The translations under genes and the position numbers were made by a program. The notes under the pieces are model-generated. The model made no database searches. It was not told the DNA's origin and saw only the letters and a list, made by a program, of their open reading frames with translations. Source: Sphingomonas sp. R-74633 (GTDB lineage: Bacteria; Pseudomonadota; Alphaproteobacteria; Sphingomonadales; Sphingomonadaceae). From it: 64,000 bases of DNA. Positions within the stretch are counted from its first letter, which is position 1; each line of letters begins with the position of its first letter. Shown piece by piece: positions 32,288 through 41,496 of this stretch. Location: contig NZ_JACCFG010000003.1 in NCBI RefSeq assembly GCF_013416555.1, positions 558,001-622,000 of the forward strand, read 5' to 3'.

Positions 32288-33410
32288 ACTCGCCCGTCTC
32301 AAGCACGGTTTCCTCTCCTCGCCCGAGGAGCTGATCGACGAGGCCCGCAACGGCCGGATGGTCATCCTGGTCGATGACGAGGACCGTGAGAACGAAGGCG
32401 ATCTCGTCATCCCCGCCCAGATGGCGACTCCCGATGCGGTCAACTTCATGGCGCGTTTCGGACGCGGGCTGATCTGCCTTGCGCTCACCGCCGAGCGTGG
32501 GCGCCAGCTGCAACTGGAGCCGATGGCGCGCGTCAACGGCACGCCGCTGGGCACGGCCTTCACCGTCTCGATCGAGGCGAAGGAAGGCATTTCGACCGGT
32601 ATCTCGGCCGCCGATCGCGCGCGCACCGTCGCGGTGGCGATCGATGCGGCCAACGGCCCCGATGCGATCACCTCGCCCGGCCATGTCTTCCCGCTGATCG
32701 CCCGCGACGGCGGCGTCCTCGTCCGCACCGGTCATACCGAGGCGGCGGTCGACCTGGCGCGGCTGGCCGGGCTCAATCCGTCGGGCGTGATCTGCGAGAT
32801 CATGAAGGACGACGGGACGATGGCCCGTCTCGACGATCTCATCGCCTTCGCGCAATTCCACAACCTCAAGCTCGGCACGATCCGCGACCTGATCGCGTAT
32901 CGCCGCCGCCACGACCATCTCGTCGAGAAGCGCGCCGAGACGCGCTTCGAAAGCGAGTGGGGCGGCGAGTGGACCGCGATGGCCTTCTGGAACAAGGCGA
33001 CCGAGAGCGAGCAGGTCGCGCTCGTCAAGGGCAAGATCGATCCGTCCAAGCCGACCCTGGTCCGCATGCACGGCCTCTCGCCCTTCTCCGACATCTTCGG
33101 CGAAGGCGGCGATCGCGGCGGGCTGCTGCGCCGCTCGATGGAGATCATCAGCGAAGAGGGCGCGGGCGTGGTCGTGGTGATCAACAAGCCGCGTCCCGAC
33201 CAGTTCACCATGGCACTCCAAGCGCGTGCCGGCACGCTCGAGCCCAAGGACATGGACGAGCTGCGCGACTATGGCGTCGGCGCGACGATCCTCACCGAAC
33301 TCGGCGTGCAGGACATGATCCTGCTCACCAACACCCACCACACGCTCGTGGGGCTCGACGGCTATGGCCTGTCGATCGTCGGCGAGCGCCCCATCGACAC
33401 CGGAGAATGA
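32274..33410 (+). CDS. ribB: 3,4-dihydroxy-2-butanone 4-phosphate synthase with degenerate GTP cyclohydrolase II domain (RibBX)
   Basis: A 378-residue two-domain protein. The N-terminal DHBP synthase domain (to about 215) is intact: [43 protein letters not shown] and [16 protein letters not shown]. The C-terminal half follows the GTP cyclohydrolase II layout but lacks the zinc cysteines; where active enzymes have SECLTGDVFG..RCDC, this one has [18 protein letters not shown]. It should therefore make only the butanone phosphate, like the RibBX variant described in Proteobacteria. GTG 32274 with GGAG seven bases upstream is the start; ATG frames further up lie inside ribE. Confidence 0.92.
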   Translation: MAKPELARLKHGFLSSPEELIDEARNGRMVILVDDEDRENEGDLVIPAQMATPDAVNFMARFGRGLICLALTAERGRQLQLEPMARVNGTPLGTAFTVSIEAKEGISTGISAADRARTVAVAIDAANGPDAITSPGHVFPLIARDGGVLVRTGHTEAAVDLARLAGLNPSGVICEIMKDDGTMARLDDLIAFAQFHNLKLGTIRDLIAYRRRHDHLVEKRAETRFESEWGGEWTAMAFWNKATESEQVALVKGKIDPSKPTLVRMHGLSPFSDIFGEGGDRGGLLRRSMEIISEEGAGVVVVINKPRPDQFTMALQARAGTLEPKDMDELRDYGVGATILTELGVQDMILLTNTHHTLVGLDGYGLSIVGERPIDTGE

Positions 33411-33411
33411 C

Positions 33412-33831
33412 TTGGCACGTGTACTGATCGTCGAGGCGCGGTTCTACGCGCATCTGAATGACCTGCTGCTCGAGGGTGCACGCGCCGCGATCGAGGAAGC
33501 GGGCCACAGCCATGAGACGATCACCGTCCCCGGTGCGCTCGAGATCCCCGGCGCAGTGGCGATGGCCGCCGAGACCGGCCGCTATGACGCATTCGTCGCG
33601 CTCGGCGTCGTGATCCGCGGCGAGACCTATCATTTCGAGATCGTCTCGAACGAGAGCGCCCGCGGCCTGATGGCGCTGGCGATGGACTCGCTGCCGATCG
33701 GCAACGGCATCCTGACGGTCGAGAATGAGGCGCAGGCACTCACACGCGCCAAGCCCGACGAGAAGGACAAGGGCGGCGAGGCTGCCAAGGCCGCGCTCGC
33801 CATGCTGGCGCTCAAAAGCAAGTTCGGCTGA
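33412..33831 (+). CDS. ribH: 6,7-dimethyl-8-ribityllumazine synthase
   Basis: Makes the riboflavin precursor lumazine and usually assembles into pentamers or icosahedral shells. It is 139 residues, with [18 protein letters not shown] and [20 protein letters not shown] carrying the catalytic histidine. TTG at 33412 is taken as start because it has GGAGA upstream and gives the family N-terminus [11 protein letters not shown]; no ATG or GTG is available in the region. It overlaps nothing and follows the ribB stop by one base. Confidence 0.93.
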   Translation: MARVLIVEARFYAHLNDLLLEGARAAIEEAGHSHETITVPGALEIPGAVAMAAETGRYDAFVALGVVIRGETYHFEIVSNESARGLMALAMDSLPIGNGILTVENEAQALTRAKPDEKDKGGEAAKAALAMLALKSKFG

Positions 33832-33836
33832 GCGGC

Positions 33837-34301
33837 ATGGACATGCCCCCGACCCGCTACCGTGTAGTGGAGCAGGGGCGTCGTCTCGTCGTCATCGATA
33901 ACTGGACCGGCGGCCCGGTCCAGAACACGGCGCGCCCGCCGGAAATGCCCGGCGAGCGCCGCCGCGCGCTGCAGGCGCCGCCGCCCGCGCCCGCGCCCGC
34001 GCGACCCGCCCCGCGATCCGAACTGCGCGGCCGCTATGCGGGCGGGGAGGGGCTCAGCTTCACCACCGCGCGCTGGTTCGACAATGAAGGCCCACGCACG
34101 ATCCGCGTCAGTCAGGACGGCCAGACCCAGCTCGGCATAGTCCTGATCGTGATGCTGGTGGTCGGCGGCTTCTTCATCGCGATCATTGGCTGGCCGATCG
34201 CGCTGGTGCTCGCGTTCCTCGTGCTGAACCCCAAGGTCCGTGGCGGCCTTCGCACCGCCGCCACGACCTGGCTCACTGCGCTCGACGCGAACGAGGGCTA
34301 G
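33837..34301 (+). CDS. Hypothetical membrane protein at the end of the riboflavin cluster
   Basis: A 154-residue protein of unknown function. A hydrophilic N-terminal half contains a Pro-Ala run (residues about 45-58), and the C-terminal half has a long hydrophobic stretch (LGIVLIVMLVVGGFFIAIIG and following) that could make one or two membrane helices. It starts five bases after ribH and may be co-transcribed. Its stop shares CTAG with the convergent oxidoreductase gene. Confidence 0.75.
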   Translation: MDMPPTRYRVVEQGRRLVVIDNWTGGPVQNTARPPEMPGERRRALQAPPPAPAPARPAPRSELRGRYAGGEGLSFTTARWFDNEGPRTIRVSQDGQTQLGIVLIVMLVVGGFFIAIIGWPIALVLAFLVLNPKVRGGLRTAATTWLTALDANEG

Positions 34302-35392
34302 GCTGCCACCGGATAGTCCGTGTAGCCCTCGGCCCCGCCGATATAGAAGAAGTCCTCGCGCTGTTCATTGAGCGGCAGCCCCTCGCGCAGGCGGCGCGGC
34401 AGGTCCGGATTGGCCAGGAAGGTGCGGCCATAGGCGATCGCATCGGCCTCGCCTGAATCCAGCGCCGCCTGGGCGTCGTCGAGATGATAATCCGAATTGA
34501 GGATCAGCGGTCCCTTGAAGACCTTGCGCATCCCCGGATGGACCGGCGGATGATCGGGCTTGCCGCGCGTCCCCGTCGCCCGCGGCTCGCGCATTTCGAG
34601 AAAGGCGATGCCGATCTCGTCGAGCGCTGCGGCGGCGGCTTCGAACAAAGGCGCGGGGTTGCTGTCATTGACGCCCTGCACTTCGCCATTGGGCGAGAGG
34701 CGCACGCCGGTGCGGTCGCCGCCGATCGTGTCGACCACGCGTTGGGTGACCTCGCGCAGCAGCCGCACGCGGTTGGGGATCGAGCCGCCATATTGATCGT
34801 CGCGGAAATTGGCGTTGTCGCGCAGGAAGGTGTCGATCAGATAGCCATTGGCGGCATGGACCTGCACCCCGTCGAACCCGGCGCGGATCGCGTTGTTCGC
34901 GGCGCGCGCATAATCGTCGAGCAGGCCCGGGATCTCGTCGGTGCGCAGCGGCCGCGCCTCAGCATAGGGCCGCTTGATCTCGCCGCTCTCCTCGGCTGGA
35001 TAGGTCCGCACGGTGCCCGGCGCGGTGTTCGCCGAAGCCGCCACCGGCGCTTCGCCGCCGAGGAAATCGGGATGGACCAGCCGCCCCATATGCCAGAGTT
35101 GCGCGACGATGCGCCCGCCGGCTGCGTGCACCGCCTCGACCACCGGCTTCCACGCATCGGTCTGCTCGTCCGACCAGAGCCCCGGCGCATAGGCCCAGCC
35201 CAGCCCCTGCTGGCTGATGCCCGTCGCCTCGGTGATGATCAGCCCGGCGCTCGCCCGCTGCGCATAATAGTCTGCCATTACCGGCGTCGGCACATGGCCC
35301 CGGGTCGCGCGCCCGCGGGTCAGCGGCGCCATCAATATGCGGTTCGGGGCATGGATCGCGCCCAACTGGATCGGATCGAACAGGCTCGGCAT
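34298..35392 (-). CDS. Alkene reductase, old yellow enzyme family (NemA-like)
   Basis: A 364-residue FMN-dependent TIM-barrel enzyme that reduces activated double bonds or nitro compounds with NAD(P)H. It opens with LFDPIQLGAIHAPNRILMAPLTRGRA, has QLWHMGRLVHPDF, GFDGVQVHAANGYLIDTFLRD with the substrate-binding His-Asn pair, RVRLLREV, and the late AYGRTFLANPDLPRRL. All key blocks are intact. It is divergent from an EamA transporter, 56 bases apart. Confidence 0.92.
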   Translation of the reverse strand: MPSLFDPIQLGAIHAPNRILMAPLTRGRATRGHVPTPVMADYYAQRASAGLIITEATGISQQGLGWAYAPGLWSDEQTDAWKPVVEAVHAAGGRIVAQLWHMGRLVHPDFLGGEAPVAASANTAPGTVRTYPAEESGEIKRPYAEARPLRTDEIPGLLDDYARAANNAIRAGFDGVQVHAANGYLIDTFLRDNANFRDDQYGGSIPNRVRLLREVTQRVVDTIGGDRTGVRLSPNGEVQGVNDSNPAPLFEAAAAALDEIGIAFLEMREPRATGTRGKPDHPPVHPGMRKVFKGPLILNSDYHLDDAQAALDSGEADAIAYGRTFLANPDLPRRLREGLPLNEQREDFFYIGGAEGYTDYPVAA

Positions 35393-35448
35393 TGTCGGCT
35401 AATTCCCTAACGACTGTGACGGCAGGAAATAGGGCGCTAAGGGGCCGC

Positions 35449-36378
35449 ATGCATCGCCCCGCGTCCACAAGAAAAGCTACGCCCCCGCAAACCGCCCATG
35501 CGTTGCCGATCGCGGCGCTGCTCTGCGGCAATCTCGCGCTCGCCTTCGGCCCGTGGTTCGTGCGGCTGACCGATGTCGGCCCGGTCGCGGCGGGCTTCTG
35601 GCGGATCGCGCTGGCGGCACCGATCCTCGTCGCGCTCGCCTTTGCGGTGCAGCGCAAGCCGTTCGCCGCCGCAAAAGGCCTGTGGCTGCCGATCGCGCTG
35701 GGCGGCGTCTCCTTCGCGGCCGATCTGGCGAGCTGGCATGTCGGCATCCTCCAGACCACGCTCGCCAACGCCACCTTGTTCGGCAATTCGGCGACGTTGA
35801 TGTTCCCGATCTACGGCTTCTTCGTCGCGCGCGCCTGGCCGAGCAAGACGCAGGGCCTGGCGCTCGCGCTTGCCGCCGCCGGTGCCGCCTTGCTGCTCGG
35901 CCGCTCCTTCCAGCTCTCGCCCAAGCATCTGGTCGGCGACCTGCTCTGCCTGCTCGCGGGCACGCTCTACACCGTCTATTTCGTGCTGATGGCCAGGGCG
36001 CGCGCCGCGATGGCGCCGATCCCCACGCTCGCGCTCTCCACGCTCGCCAGCGTGTTCCCGCTGCTGATCGCCGCGCTGCTGCTCGGCGAGAAGGTCTGGC
36101 CCGGCCATTGGGGCGTGCTGATCGGCCTGGCGCTGGCCAGCCAGGTGGTGGGGCAGGGGCTGATGATCTACGCGATCGGCCATCTCTCGCCGCTGATCGT
36201 CGGCATCGCGCTGCTCACCCAGCCGGTCATCGCTGGCACCGTCGGCTGGATCGTCTATGGCGAGACGCTCGGCCCCGCCGATTTCCTCGGTGCCGTCCTC
36301 GTCGCGATCGCGCTGGTACTGGTCCGCAGCGGCGGCCCACGGGTTGCGCCCGAAGCGCAGGAGCCTAAACCGGCATGA
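35449..36378 (+). CDS. EamA/DMT family transporter
   Basis: A 309-residue protein with ten membrane helices made of two EamA repeats (the first ending near FFVARAWPSKTQ, the second beginning near HLVGDLLCLLAG). The family exports or imports small metabolites; the substrate is unknown. ATG 35449 has GGGG upstream; earlier in-frame codons look foreign. The stop TGA overlaps the ATG of the COQ9-like gene, indicating coupling. Confidence 0.85.
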   Translation: MHRPASTRKATPPQTAHALPIAALLCGNLALAFGPWFVRLTDVGPVAAGFWRIALAAPILVALAFAVQRKPFAAAKGLWLPIALGGVSFAADLASWHVGILQTTLANATLFGNSATLMFPIYGFFVARAWPSKTQGLALALAAAGAALLLGRSFQLSPKHLVGDLLCLLAGTLYTVYFVLMARARAAMAPIPTLALSTLASVFPLLIAALLLGEKVWPGHWGVLIGLALASQVVGQGLMIYAIGHLSPLIVGIALLTQPVIAGTVGWIVYGETLGPADFLGAVLVAIALVLVRSGGPRVAPEAQEPKPA

Positions 36379-37034
36379 TGGACCTTCAGGACGCGACTCT
36401 CGACGAACTGCGCGCCGCGCTGGCGCCGCAAGTGGCGGCAAACGCCGCGTTCGACGGCTGGAACAACCGCGCGCTCGATGCCGCGGCGGATGCGCTCGGT
36501 GTCGATCATGACGTCGCCCGCCTCGCTTTCACCGACGGCCCGGTCGCGATGATCGACGCCTGGTTCGCCGCGATCGATGCCGGCATGCTCGCCCGCTTCA
36601 CCCCCGAGCAGCTCGCCGCGATGAAGATCCGCGCGCGTATCACGGCGCTGGTCGAAGCCCGGCTCGAGCTCGCCGCTCCCCACCGCGATGCGCTCCGTCG
36701 CGCGCTCGCCATCCTTGCCATGCCGCAGAACGTCGCCCGCGGCGCCCAGCTCGGCTGGCGCGCCGCCGATGCGATGTGGCGCGCCGCCGGCGACACCGCG
36801 ACCGACTATAACCATTATTCCAAGCGCATGACGCTCGGTGCCGTCTATGCCTCGACGATCGCCGTCTTCCTCGACGATGAGAGCGAGGGCCATGCCGATA
36901 CGCGCGCCTTTCTCGGCCGCCGGATCGAGAACATCATGCAGTTCGAGCGCGCCAAGGCCAAATGGCTGACTCCGCCCGAGCATCGCTTCAGCCTCTCGCG
37001 CTTCGTTGGCCGGCTTCGCTACCCCGCGGTATAA
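36375..37034 (+). CDS. COQ9 family protein
   Basis: A 219-residue all-helical protein related to COQ9, a lipid-binding ubiquinone-biosynthesis partner of COQ7 in mitochondria and Alphaproteobacteria. It has an N-terminal TetR-like region (DGWNNRALDAAADALGVD), the central DAMWRAAGDTATDYNHYSKR block, which is diagnostic, and a C-terminal LGRRIENIMQFERAKAK. ATG 36375 or 36378 can serve as start. It is coupled to the EamA gene. Confidence 0.88.
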   Translation: MMDLQDATLDELRAALAPQVAANAAFDGWNNRALDAAADALGVDHDVARLAFTDGPVAMIDAWFAAIDAGMLARFTPEQLAAMKIRARITALVEARLELAAPHRDALRRALAILAMPQNVARGAQLGWRAADAMWRAAGDTATDYNHYSKRMTLGAVYASTIAVFLDDESEGHADTRAFLGRRIENIMQFERAKAKWLTPPEHRFSLSRFVGRLRYPAV

Positions 37035-37062
37035 AACCGCACTGGCGCACCGCACCCGCAAT

Positions 37063-37077
37063 TGATAATGACTCGCA
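37063..37077. promoter_or_regulatory. Putative Fur box at the feoA start
   Basis: TGATAATGACTCGCA matches the 7-1-7 Fur pattern TGATAAT-N-ATTATCA at 11 of 14 positions, and the longer stretch GCAATTGATAATGACTCGCA is close to Fur boxes known elsewhere. It sits just before ATG 37080 of feoA, as expected for iron-repressed ferrous transport. Confidence 0.6.
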
Positions 37078-37079
37078 GC

Positions 37080-37349
37080 ATGAATGCCCCCGCTGCGATT
37101 CCCGTGCCGATTCCGCTCGCCAGCCTGCCCCGCCACAAGCCCGGCGCCGTCGCCAGCGTCGATTGGGGCAAGCTGAGCGAGCCCGAGAGCCGGCGCCTGC
37201 GCGAGCTCGGGCTGGATGAAGGCGTCGAGGTCGAGCTGCTTCATCGCTCGGGCCTGCTCGGCGGGCCGTTCGCCTGCCGCATCGGCCGCATGACCGTCGC
37301 GCTGCGGCGCCACGTCGTTGCTGCCATCCACGTCAGTCCCGGCGCATGA
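37080..37349 (+). CDS. feoA: Ferrous iron transport protein A
   Basis: An 89-residue cytoplasmic SH3-like protein that assists FeoB. It shows the family core RRLRELGLDEGVEVELLHRSGLLGGPFACRIGR split over two strands, and the final VALRRHVVAAIHV. ATG 37080 is chosen; ATG 37068, four codons earlier, is also possible. The stop overlaps the feoB start (ATGA), so the pair is one transcript under the putative Fur box. Confidence 0.9.
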   Translation: MNAPAAIPVPIPLASLPRHKPGAVASVDWGKLSEPESRRLRELGLDEGVEVELLHRSGLLGGPFACRIGRMTVALRRHVVAAIHVSPGA

Positions 37350-39196
37350 ACCCCGCCCCGCTGGTTGCGCTGGTCGGCAATCCCAATGCCGGCAAGAGCG
37401 CCCTGTTCAACGCGCTGACCGGTGCGCGGCAGAAGGTCGGCAATTATCCCGGCGTTACCGTCGAGCGCCATGCCGGCCGGCTCGCGCTGCCCGATGGCCG
37501 ACCGGTCGAGCTGCTCGACCTGCCCGGCACCTACAGCCTCGATCCCTCCTCGCCCGACGAAGCGGTGACCCGCGACGTGCTGTTCGGCAAGCAGGAAGGC
37601 GAGAAGCTCCCTGACGGCATCATCGTCGTGGTCGATGCGACCAATCTCGACAATCACCTGCGCTTCACGCTCCAGCTCGCCGCGCTCGGCCTGCCGATGG
37701 TTGTCGCGCTCAACATGGTCGACATGGCCGAGCGCGACGGGCTCGTGCTCGACGCCGAGGCACTCGAACGCGAGCTCGGCGTGCCGGTCGTCTCCACCGT
37801 CGCCGTGCGCAAGCGCGGGCTCGATGCGCTCAAGGATCGGCTCGCCGAAGTCCTCAAGGGCAATCACAAGTTGCGCGAAGGCGGCGGCGTCCAGCACGAC
37901 ATCGTCGTCCTCCAGCGCCGCGCCCGCCAGATCGCCACGGCGGTCACCGTCTCCGAGACCGCCGCGCGCCGCTGGACGCACCGGATCGACGCGATCGCGC
38001 TCCATCCGGTATTCGGCATGGCGATCCTGCTCACGCTGATGTTCGTCATGTTCCAGTCGGTCTTCGCCTGGGCGGCGGCGCCGATGGACGCGATCGAGGC
38101 CGGGATGGGCTGGCTCTCCGACACCGTGGCAGCCGCGCTGCCCGATGGCTTCATCCGCGATTTCCTCGTCCAGGGCCTGATCGCCGGCGTCGGCGCGGTC
38201 GTCGTCTTCCTGCCGCAGATCCTGATCCTGTTCGCCTTCATCCTGGTGCTGGAGGCGACCGGCTATATGGTCCGCGCCGCTATGTTGATGGACCGGGTGA
38301 TGGCCAGCGTCGGCCTGTCCGGCCGCGCCTTCATCCCGCTGCTCTCGAGCTTTGCCTGCGCCGTCCCCGGCATCATGGCGACGCGGACGATCTCGGACGA
38401 CAAGGAGCGGCTCACTACGATCCTGATCGCCCCGCTCACCACCTGCTCCGCGCGCCTGCCGGTCTATGCGATCGTCATCGGTGCGGTGATCCCCGATCGC
38501 GCGGTGTTGCCCGGCATCGGATTGCAGGGCCTGGTGCTGTTCGGCCTCTACATCCTCGGCATCCTCGGCGCCTTCTGCGCTGCGCTGTTCCTGCGGCACA
38601 CGGTGACCAAAGGCGCGACTTCGGGCTTCATGATGGAGATGCCGAAATACCAGATGCCGAGCATCCGCGACGTCGCGCTCGGCCTGTGGCAGCGCGCGAT
38701 GATCTTTTTGAAGCGCGCGGGCACCACCATCGCCACCACCGTCGCGATCCTCTGGCTGCTCACCACCTTCCCCCAGGCGCCTGCCGGCCAGAAGCAGAGC
38801 GAATATTCGATCGCCGGCCGCATCGCGAGCGGGATCGAGGTCGTCGTCAAGCCGATCGGCTTCAACCACGATATCTCGCTGGCGCTCCTCCCCGCGATGG
38901 CCGCGCGTGAGGCTGCGGTGGCGGCGATCGGCACCGTCTATGCGGTCGACAATCCCGACGATGCGCAGGGCGAGACGACGATCCGCGACAATATCCGTGC
39001 CCGCTGGAGCCTGCCGACCGCGCTCGCCTTCCTGATGTGGTTCGTCTTCGCGCCGCAATGCATCTCGACGATCGCGGTGACGCGGCGCGAGACCAATGGC
39101 TGGAAATGGCCGGCGTTCATGATCGGCTATCTCTTCGCGCTCGCCTATGTCGCGGCGGGGCTCACCTATTGGAGCGCGGTGGCGCTGGGGCTCTAG
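37346..39196 (+). CDS. feoB: Ferrous iron transporter B
   Basis: Inner-membrane Fe2+ uptake protein of 616 residues. The N-terminal G domain has GNPNAGKS (11-18), the switch region VTVERH, DLPGTYSL and NMVD; the rest has about eight membrane helices, including SSFACAVPGIMATRTI and LTTCSARLPVYAIV with the pore cysteines. No FeoC is visible after it; the next 219 bases hold only a GC hairpin at 39233-39256. Confidence 0.95.
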   Translation: MNPAPLVALVGNPNAGKSALFNALTGARQKVGNYPGVTVERHAGRLALPDGRPVELLDLPGTYSLDPSSPDEAVTRDVLFGKQEGEKLPDGIIVVVDATNLDNHLRFTLQLAALGLPMVVALNMVDMAERDGLVLDAEALERELGVPVVSTVAVRKRGLDALKDRLAEVLKGNHKLREGGGVQHDIVVLQRRARQIATAVTVSETAARRWTHRIDAIALHPVFGMAILLTLMFVMFQSVFAWAAAPMDAIEAGMGWLSDTVAAALPDGFIRDFLVQGLIAGVGAVVVFLPQILILFAFILVLEATGYMVRAAMLMDRVMASVGLSGRAFIPLLSSFACAVPGIMATRTISDDKERLTTILIAPLTTCSARLPVYAIVIGAVIPDRAVLPGIGLQGLVLFGLYILGILGAFCAALFLRHTVTKGATSGFMMEMPKYQMPSIRDVALGLWQRAMIFLKRAGTTIATTVAILWLLTTFPQAPAGQKQSEYSIAGRIASGIEVVVKPIGFNHDISLALLPAMAAREAAVAAIGTVYAVDNPDDAQGETTIRDNIRARWSLPTALAFLMWFVFAPQCISTIAVTRRETNGWKWPAFMIGYLFALAYVAAGLTYWSAVALGL

Positions 39197-39232
39197 GCCC
39201 TTGCAATGTAGGATTTCGCCTGCTTGCCTTGC

Positions 39233-39256
39233 CGGCCGGGAGCAACTGCCCGGCCG
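39233..39256 (+). terminator. GC hairpin downstream of feoB
   Basis: CGGCCGGG at 39233-39240 and CCCGGCCG at 39249-39256 form a perfect eight-pair stem with an eight-base loop, 36 bases after the feoB stop, followed by CTCTTT. It is a plausible terminator with a weak T-run. The remaining intergenic bases to 39415 show no convincing gene. Confidence 0.55.
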
Positions 39257-39415
39257 CTCTTTGGCTTGTTGGAAAGATTGGATCATCTGCGCGCAAGAAT
39301 GTTGCGAGATGCGGCCCGTTTGCCCGAACAGAGTCAAGCCAAGCCGCTGCAAAACCCGCTCCGGGCGTGACCTTCATGTACTTTGACGAGTCGCGCGGCG
39401 CCGCGATGTAGGACG

Positions 39416-39589
39416 TCAGTCGCGCTTCGCGTCGTCGATCACCTTGGCGATCCGCGCCTTCTCGGCAGCCTCGGCCTGCTTCTCGGCCTTGGTGCGGCCG
39501 AAGCGCGCGCGATTTTCCTGTGAACGGATCGCCTTGTCCGCCTTCGCCTTGGCCTTCAGCGCCTTGTTGAAGTTGATGATCTCGGCCAT
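39416..39589 (-). CDS. DUF4169 family small protein
   Basis: A 57-residue highly charged protein, MAEIINFNKALKAKAKADKA followed by ENRARFGRTKAEKQAE. The MAEIIN start and the RFGRTKAEK motif match my memory of DUF4169, a short alphaproteobacterial family of unknown function, rich in Ala, Lys and Glu and probably one long helix. It is divergent from ssb, with 42 bases between the two starts. Confidence 0.85.
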   Translation of the reverse strand: MAEIINFNKALKAKAKADKAIRSQENRARFGRTKAEKQAEAAEKARIAKVIDDAKRD

Positions 39590-39631
39590 ATCCTCGGATC
39601 AACCGAATAGAGAATAAGAAGCGGAGTTTCC

Positions 39632-40189
39632 ATGGCCGGCAGCGTCAACAAAGTGATCCTGGTGGGCAATCTCGGGCGTGACCCGGAAAGCCGCAGCTTC
39701 CAGAACGGCGGCAAGGTGGTCGAGCTGCGCATCGCCACGTCCGAAAGCTGGAAGGACCGCAACTCGGGCGAGCGCAAGGAAAAGACCGAGTGGCACACGG
39801 TCAAGGTCTTCAACGAAGGCCTCGCCAATGTCGCCGAGCGTTTCCTGCGCAAGGGCAGCAAGGTCTATATCGAAGGCGCACTGACCACCCGTAAGTGGCA
39901 GGACGCCCAAGGCCAAGACCGCTATTCGACCGAGATCGTGCTCCAGGGCTTCAATTCGGTGCTGACCATGCTCGACGGCGCACCGGGTGCCGGCGGCGGC
40001 GCCTCGCGCGGCGGTGGCGGGGACGATTGGAACGCGGGCGGCGGCGACGAGTTTGCTGGTCAGTCGTCCAGCCGTGGCGGCGGCAATTTCAACAGCGGCG
40101 GCCAGCGCTCGGGCGGCGCGGCGGCCGGTGGCGGCAACAGCTTCGGCGGCGGCTTCCCCGACGATCTGGACGACGACGTTCCGTTCTGA
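39632..40189 (+). CDS. ssb: Single-stranded DNA-binding protein
   Basis: A 185-residue OB-fold protein that coats single-stranded DNA in replication and repair. It starts [19 protein letters not shown], has [20 protein letters not shown], a Gly/Ser-rich disordered linker from about residue 115, and the acidic C-terminal tip DDLDDDVPF that recruits partner proteins. Standard bacterial SSB in every respect. Confidence 0.97.
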   Translation: MAGSVNKVILVGNLGRDPESRSFQNGGKVVELRIATSESWKDRNSGERKEKTEWHTVKVFNEGLANVAERFLRKGSKVYIEGALTTRKWQDAQGQDRYSTEIVLQGFNSVLTMLDGAPGAGGGASRGGGGDDWNAGGGDEFAGQSSSRGGGNFNSGGQRSGGAAAGGGNSFGGGFPDDLDDDVPF

Positions 40190-40206
40190 GCCCGGGAGAT
40201 GAGCTG

Positions 40207-40641
40207 ATGCGTGGTGTGGTGATCGGGCTGGCGTTGCTGGCCGGGGCCTGTGGCGGCCCCAAGACGACCAACGACCCCGCCGCGCAGAATGTCATCGACG
40301 CGACCAGCAAGGGCGTGCCCGCCGCAGTTGCCGCGGGCACCTGCGACAGCAAGCCCGACTTCGTGCCGATCTTCAAGGAAGCCAAGGTCATCAGCTGCAC
40401 CAGCGCCAACGTCACGGTGACGGGCAAGCGCAGCGGTACCGTAATCTACACCGACTTCGCCTCGCCCTCGACGATCCTCACCTGGTCGAAGCAGCAGGCG
40501 ATCGCCTCGGGTCTGTCGCTCAGCATCGAGGACGGCAAGTCGTTCAGCGCCGGCGAAGGCGACAAGCGCACGCTCAAGGTGATGGCCGAGGCGGGGACCG
40601 CGACCACCAACGTCACCGTCAACTGGGGCGTGGCGAACTAG
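40207..40641 (+). CDS. Putative lipoprotein
   Basis: A 144-residue protein of unknown function. The N-terminus MRGVVIGLALLAGACGGPK is a lipoprotein-type signal, with Cys15 after LAGA (Ala at -3, which is slightly atypical). The mature part is small and beta-rich, with a second Cys pair (TCDSKP and SCTSA). ATG 40207 is used; an ATG at 40199 hits a stop at once. Its TAG stop shares CTAG with the convergent pirin gene. Confidence 0.75.
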   Translation: MRGVVIGLALLAGACGGPKTTNDPAAQNVIDATSKGVPAAVAAGTCDSKPDFVPIFKEAKVISCTSANVTVTGKRSGTVIYTDFASPSTILTWSKQQAIASGLSLSIEDGKSFSAGEGDKRTLKVMAEAGTATTNVTVNWGVAN

Positions 40642-41492
40642 GCTTCCACGATCTCGGCGACGCCGAACTTGCCGGCCTGGTAGTCGATGAACGCCTGGCG
40701 GATCTCCGCCTCGCTGTTCATCACGAACGGCCCATGCGCCACGATAGGCTCGTCGATCGGCTCGGCATGGCCGAACAGGAAGAGCGCGGGCTCGGTCGCG
40801 GTGATCGTTACGCTGTCGCCGTCGGTCAGTTCGGCGAGGTGGAAATGCTGCACCGCAGTGTCTTCCACGTGGAACATGCCGCGCGCGCAATAAAGAAAGA
40901 CGTCGCGCCCCTCGAGCCCGTCGAACGTCACGCTGCCGCCGGGCTGCATCTCCACCCAGGTCAGGAACACGCCGGTCAACGACTCGACCACGCCCTTCGC
41001 CCCACCAAAGTCACCGGAGATCAGGTGCACTGTCGCACCCTCGGCGCGCACCGCCGGAATCGTCTCCGTCTGCGCGCCGATATAGCGCGGTGCCGTCATC
41101 TTCAGCCGCGCGGGCAGGTTCACCCAGAGCTGGAGGATCTCCATCGGCCCGCCGTCGCGCTTGAAGTCGGGCGGCGAGATCTCGGCATGGACGATGCCGC
41201 TGCCCGCGGTCATCCACTGGATGCCGCCGGCGCGGATGATGCTGGCATGGCCCGCGCTGTCGGTATGCGCCAGCTCGCCCTCGAGGATGAAGGTTACTGT
41301 CTCGAAGCCGCGATGCGGGTGCGGGCCGAACGGCAGCCCGCGATTGTTCGGCGGATAGCTCTGCGGGCCGTGATGATTGAGGAACAGGAAGGCGCCGACA
41401 TGCCCGATCGCCGGGCCCGGCACCGGCCGCCGCGTGACGAGGTCGCCGATGTCGTCGCGAAACGCCGGATGGACCCGCTTCACCGTCCGCAT
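40638..41492 (-). CDS. Pirin family protein
   Basis: A 284-residue bicupin. The metal site of the first cupin is seen as His58 and His60 in PHPHRGFETVTF, and His102 and Glu104 in GSGIVHAEI. Bacterial pirins include quercetin dioxygenases and stress-related redox sensors; function is not certain here. ATG 41492 is preceded by GGAGG, which settles the start against a longer frame to 41555. It lies four bases downstream of metW on the same strand. Confidence 0.9.
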   Translation of the reverse strand: MRTVKRVHPAFRDDIGDLVTRRPVPGPAIGHVGAFLFLNHHGPQSYPPNNRGLPFGPHPHRGFETVTFILEGELAHTDSAGHASIIRAGGIQWMTAGSGIVHAEISPPDFKRDGGPMEILQLWVNLPARLKMTAPRYIGAQTETIPAVRAEGATVHLISGDFGGAKGVVESLTGVFLTWVEMQPGGSVTFDGLEGRDVFLYCARGMFHVEDTAVQHFHLAELTDGDSVTITATEPALFLFGHAEPIDEPIVAHGPFVMNSEAEIRQAFIDYQAGKFGVAEIVEA

Positions 41493-41496
41493 CGCA

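Noticed and set aside
39162..39377. Small minus-strand open frame (71 codons) after DUF4169
   Set aside because: It runs into the 3' end of feoB on the other strand, has no ribosome site and no recognisable sequence.
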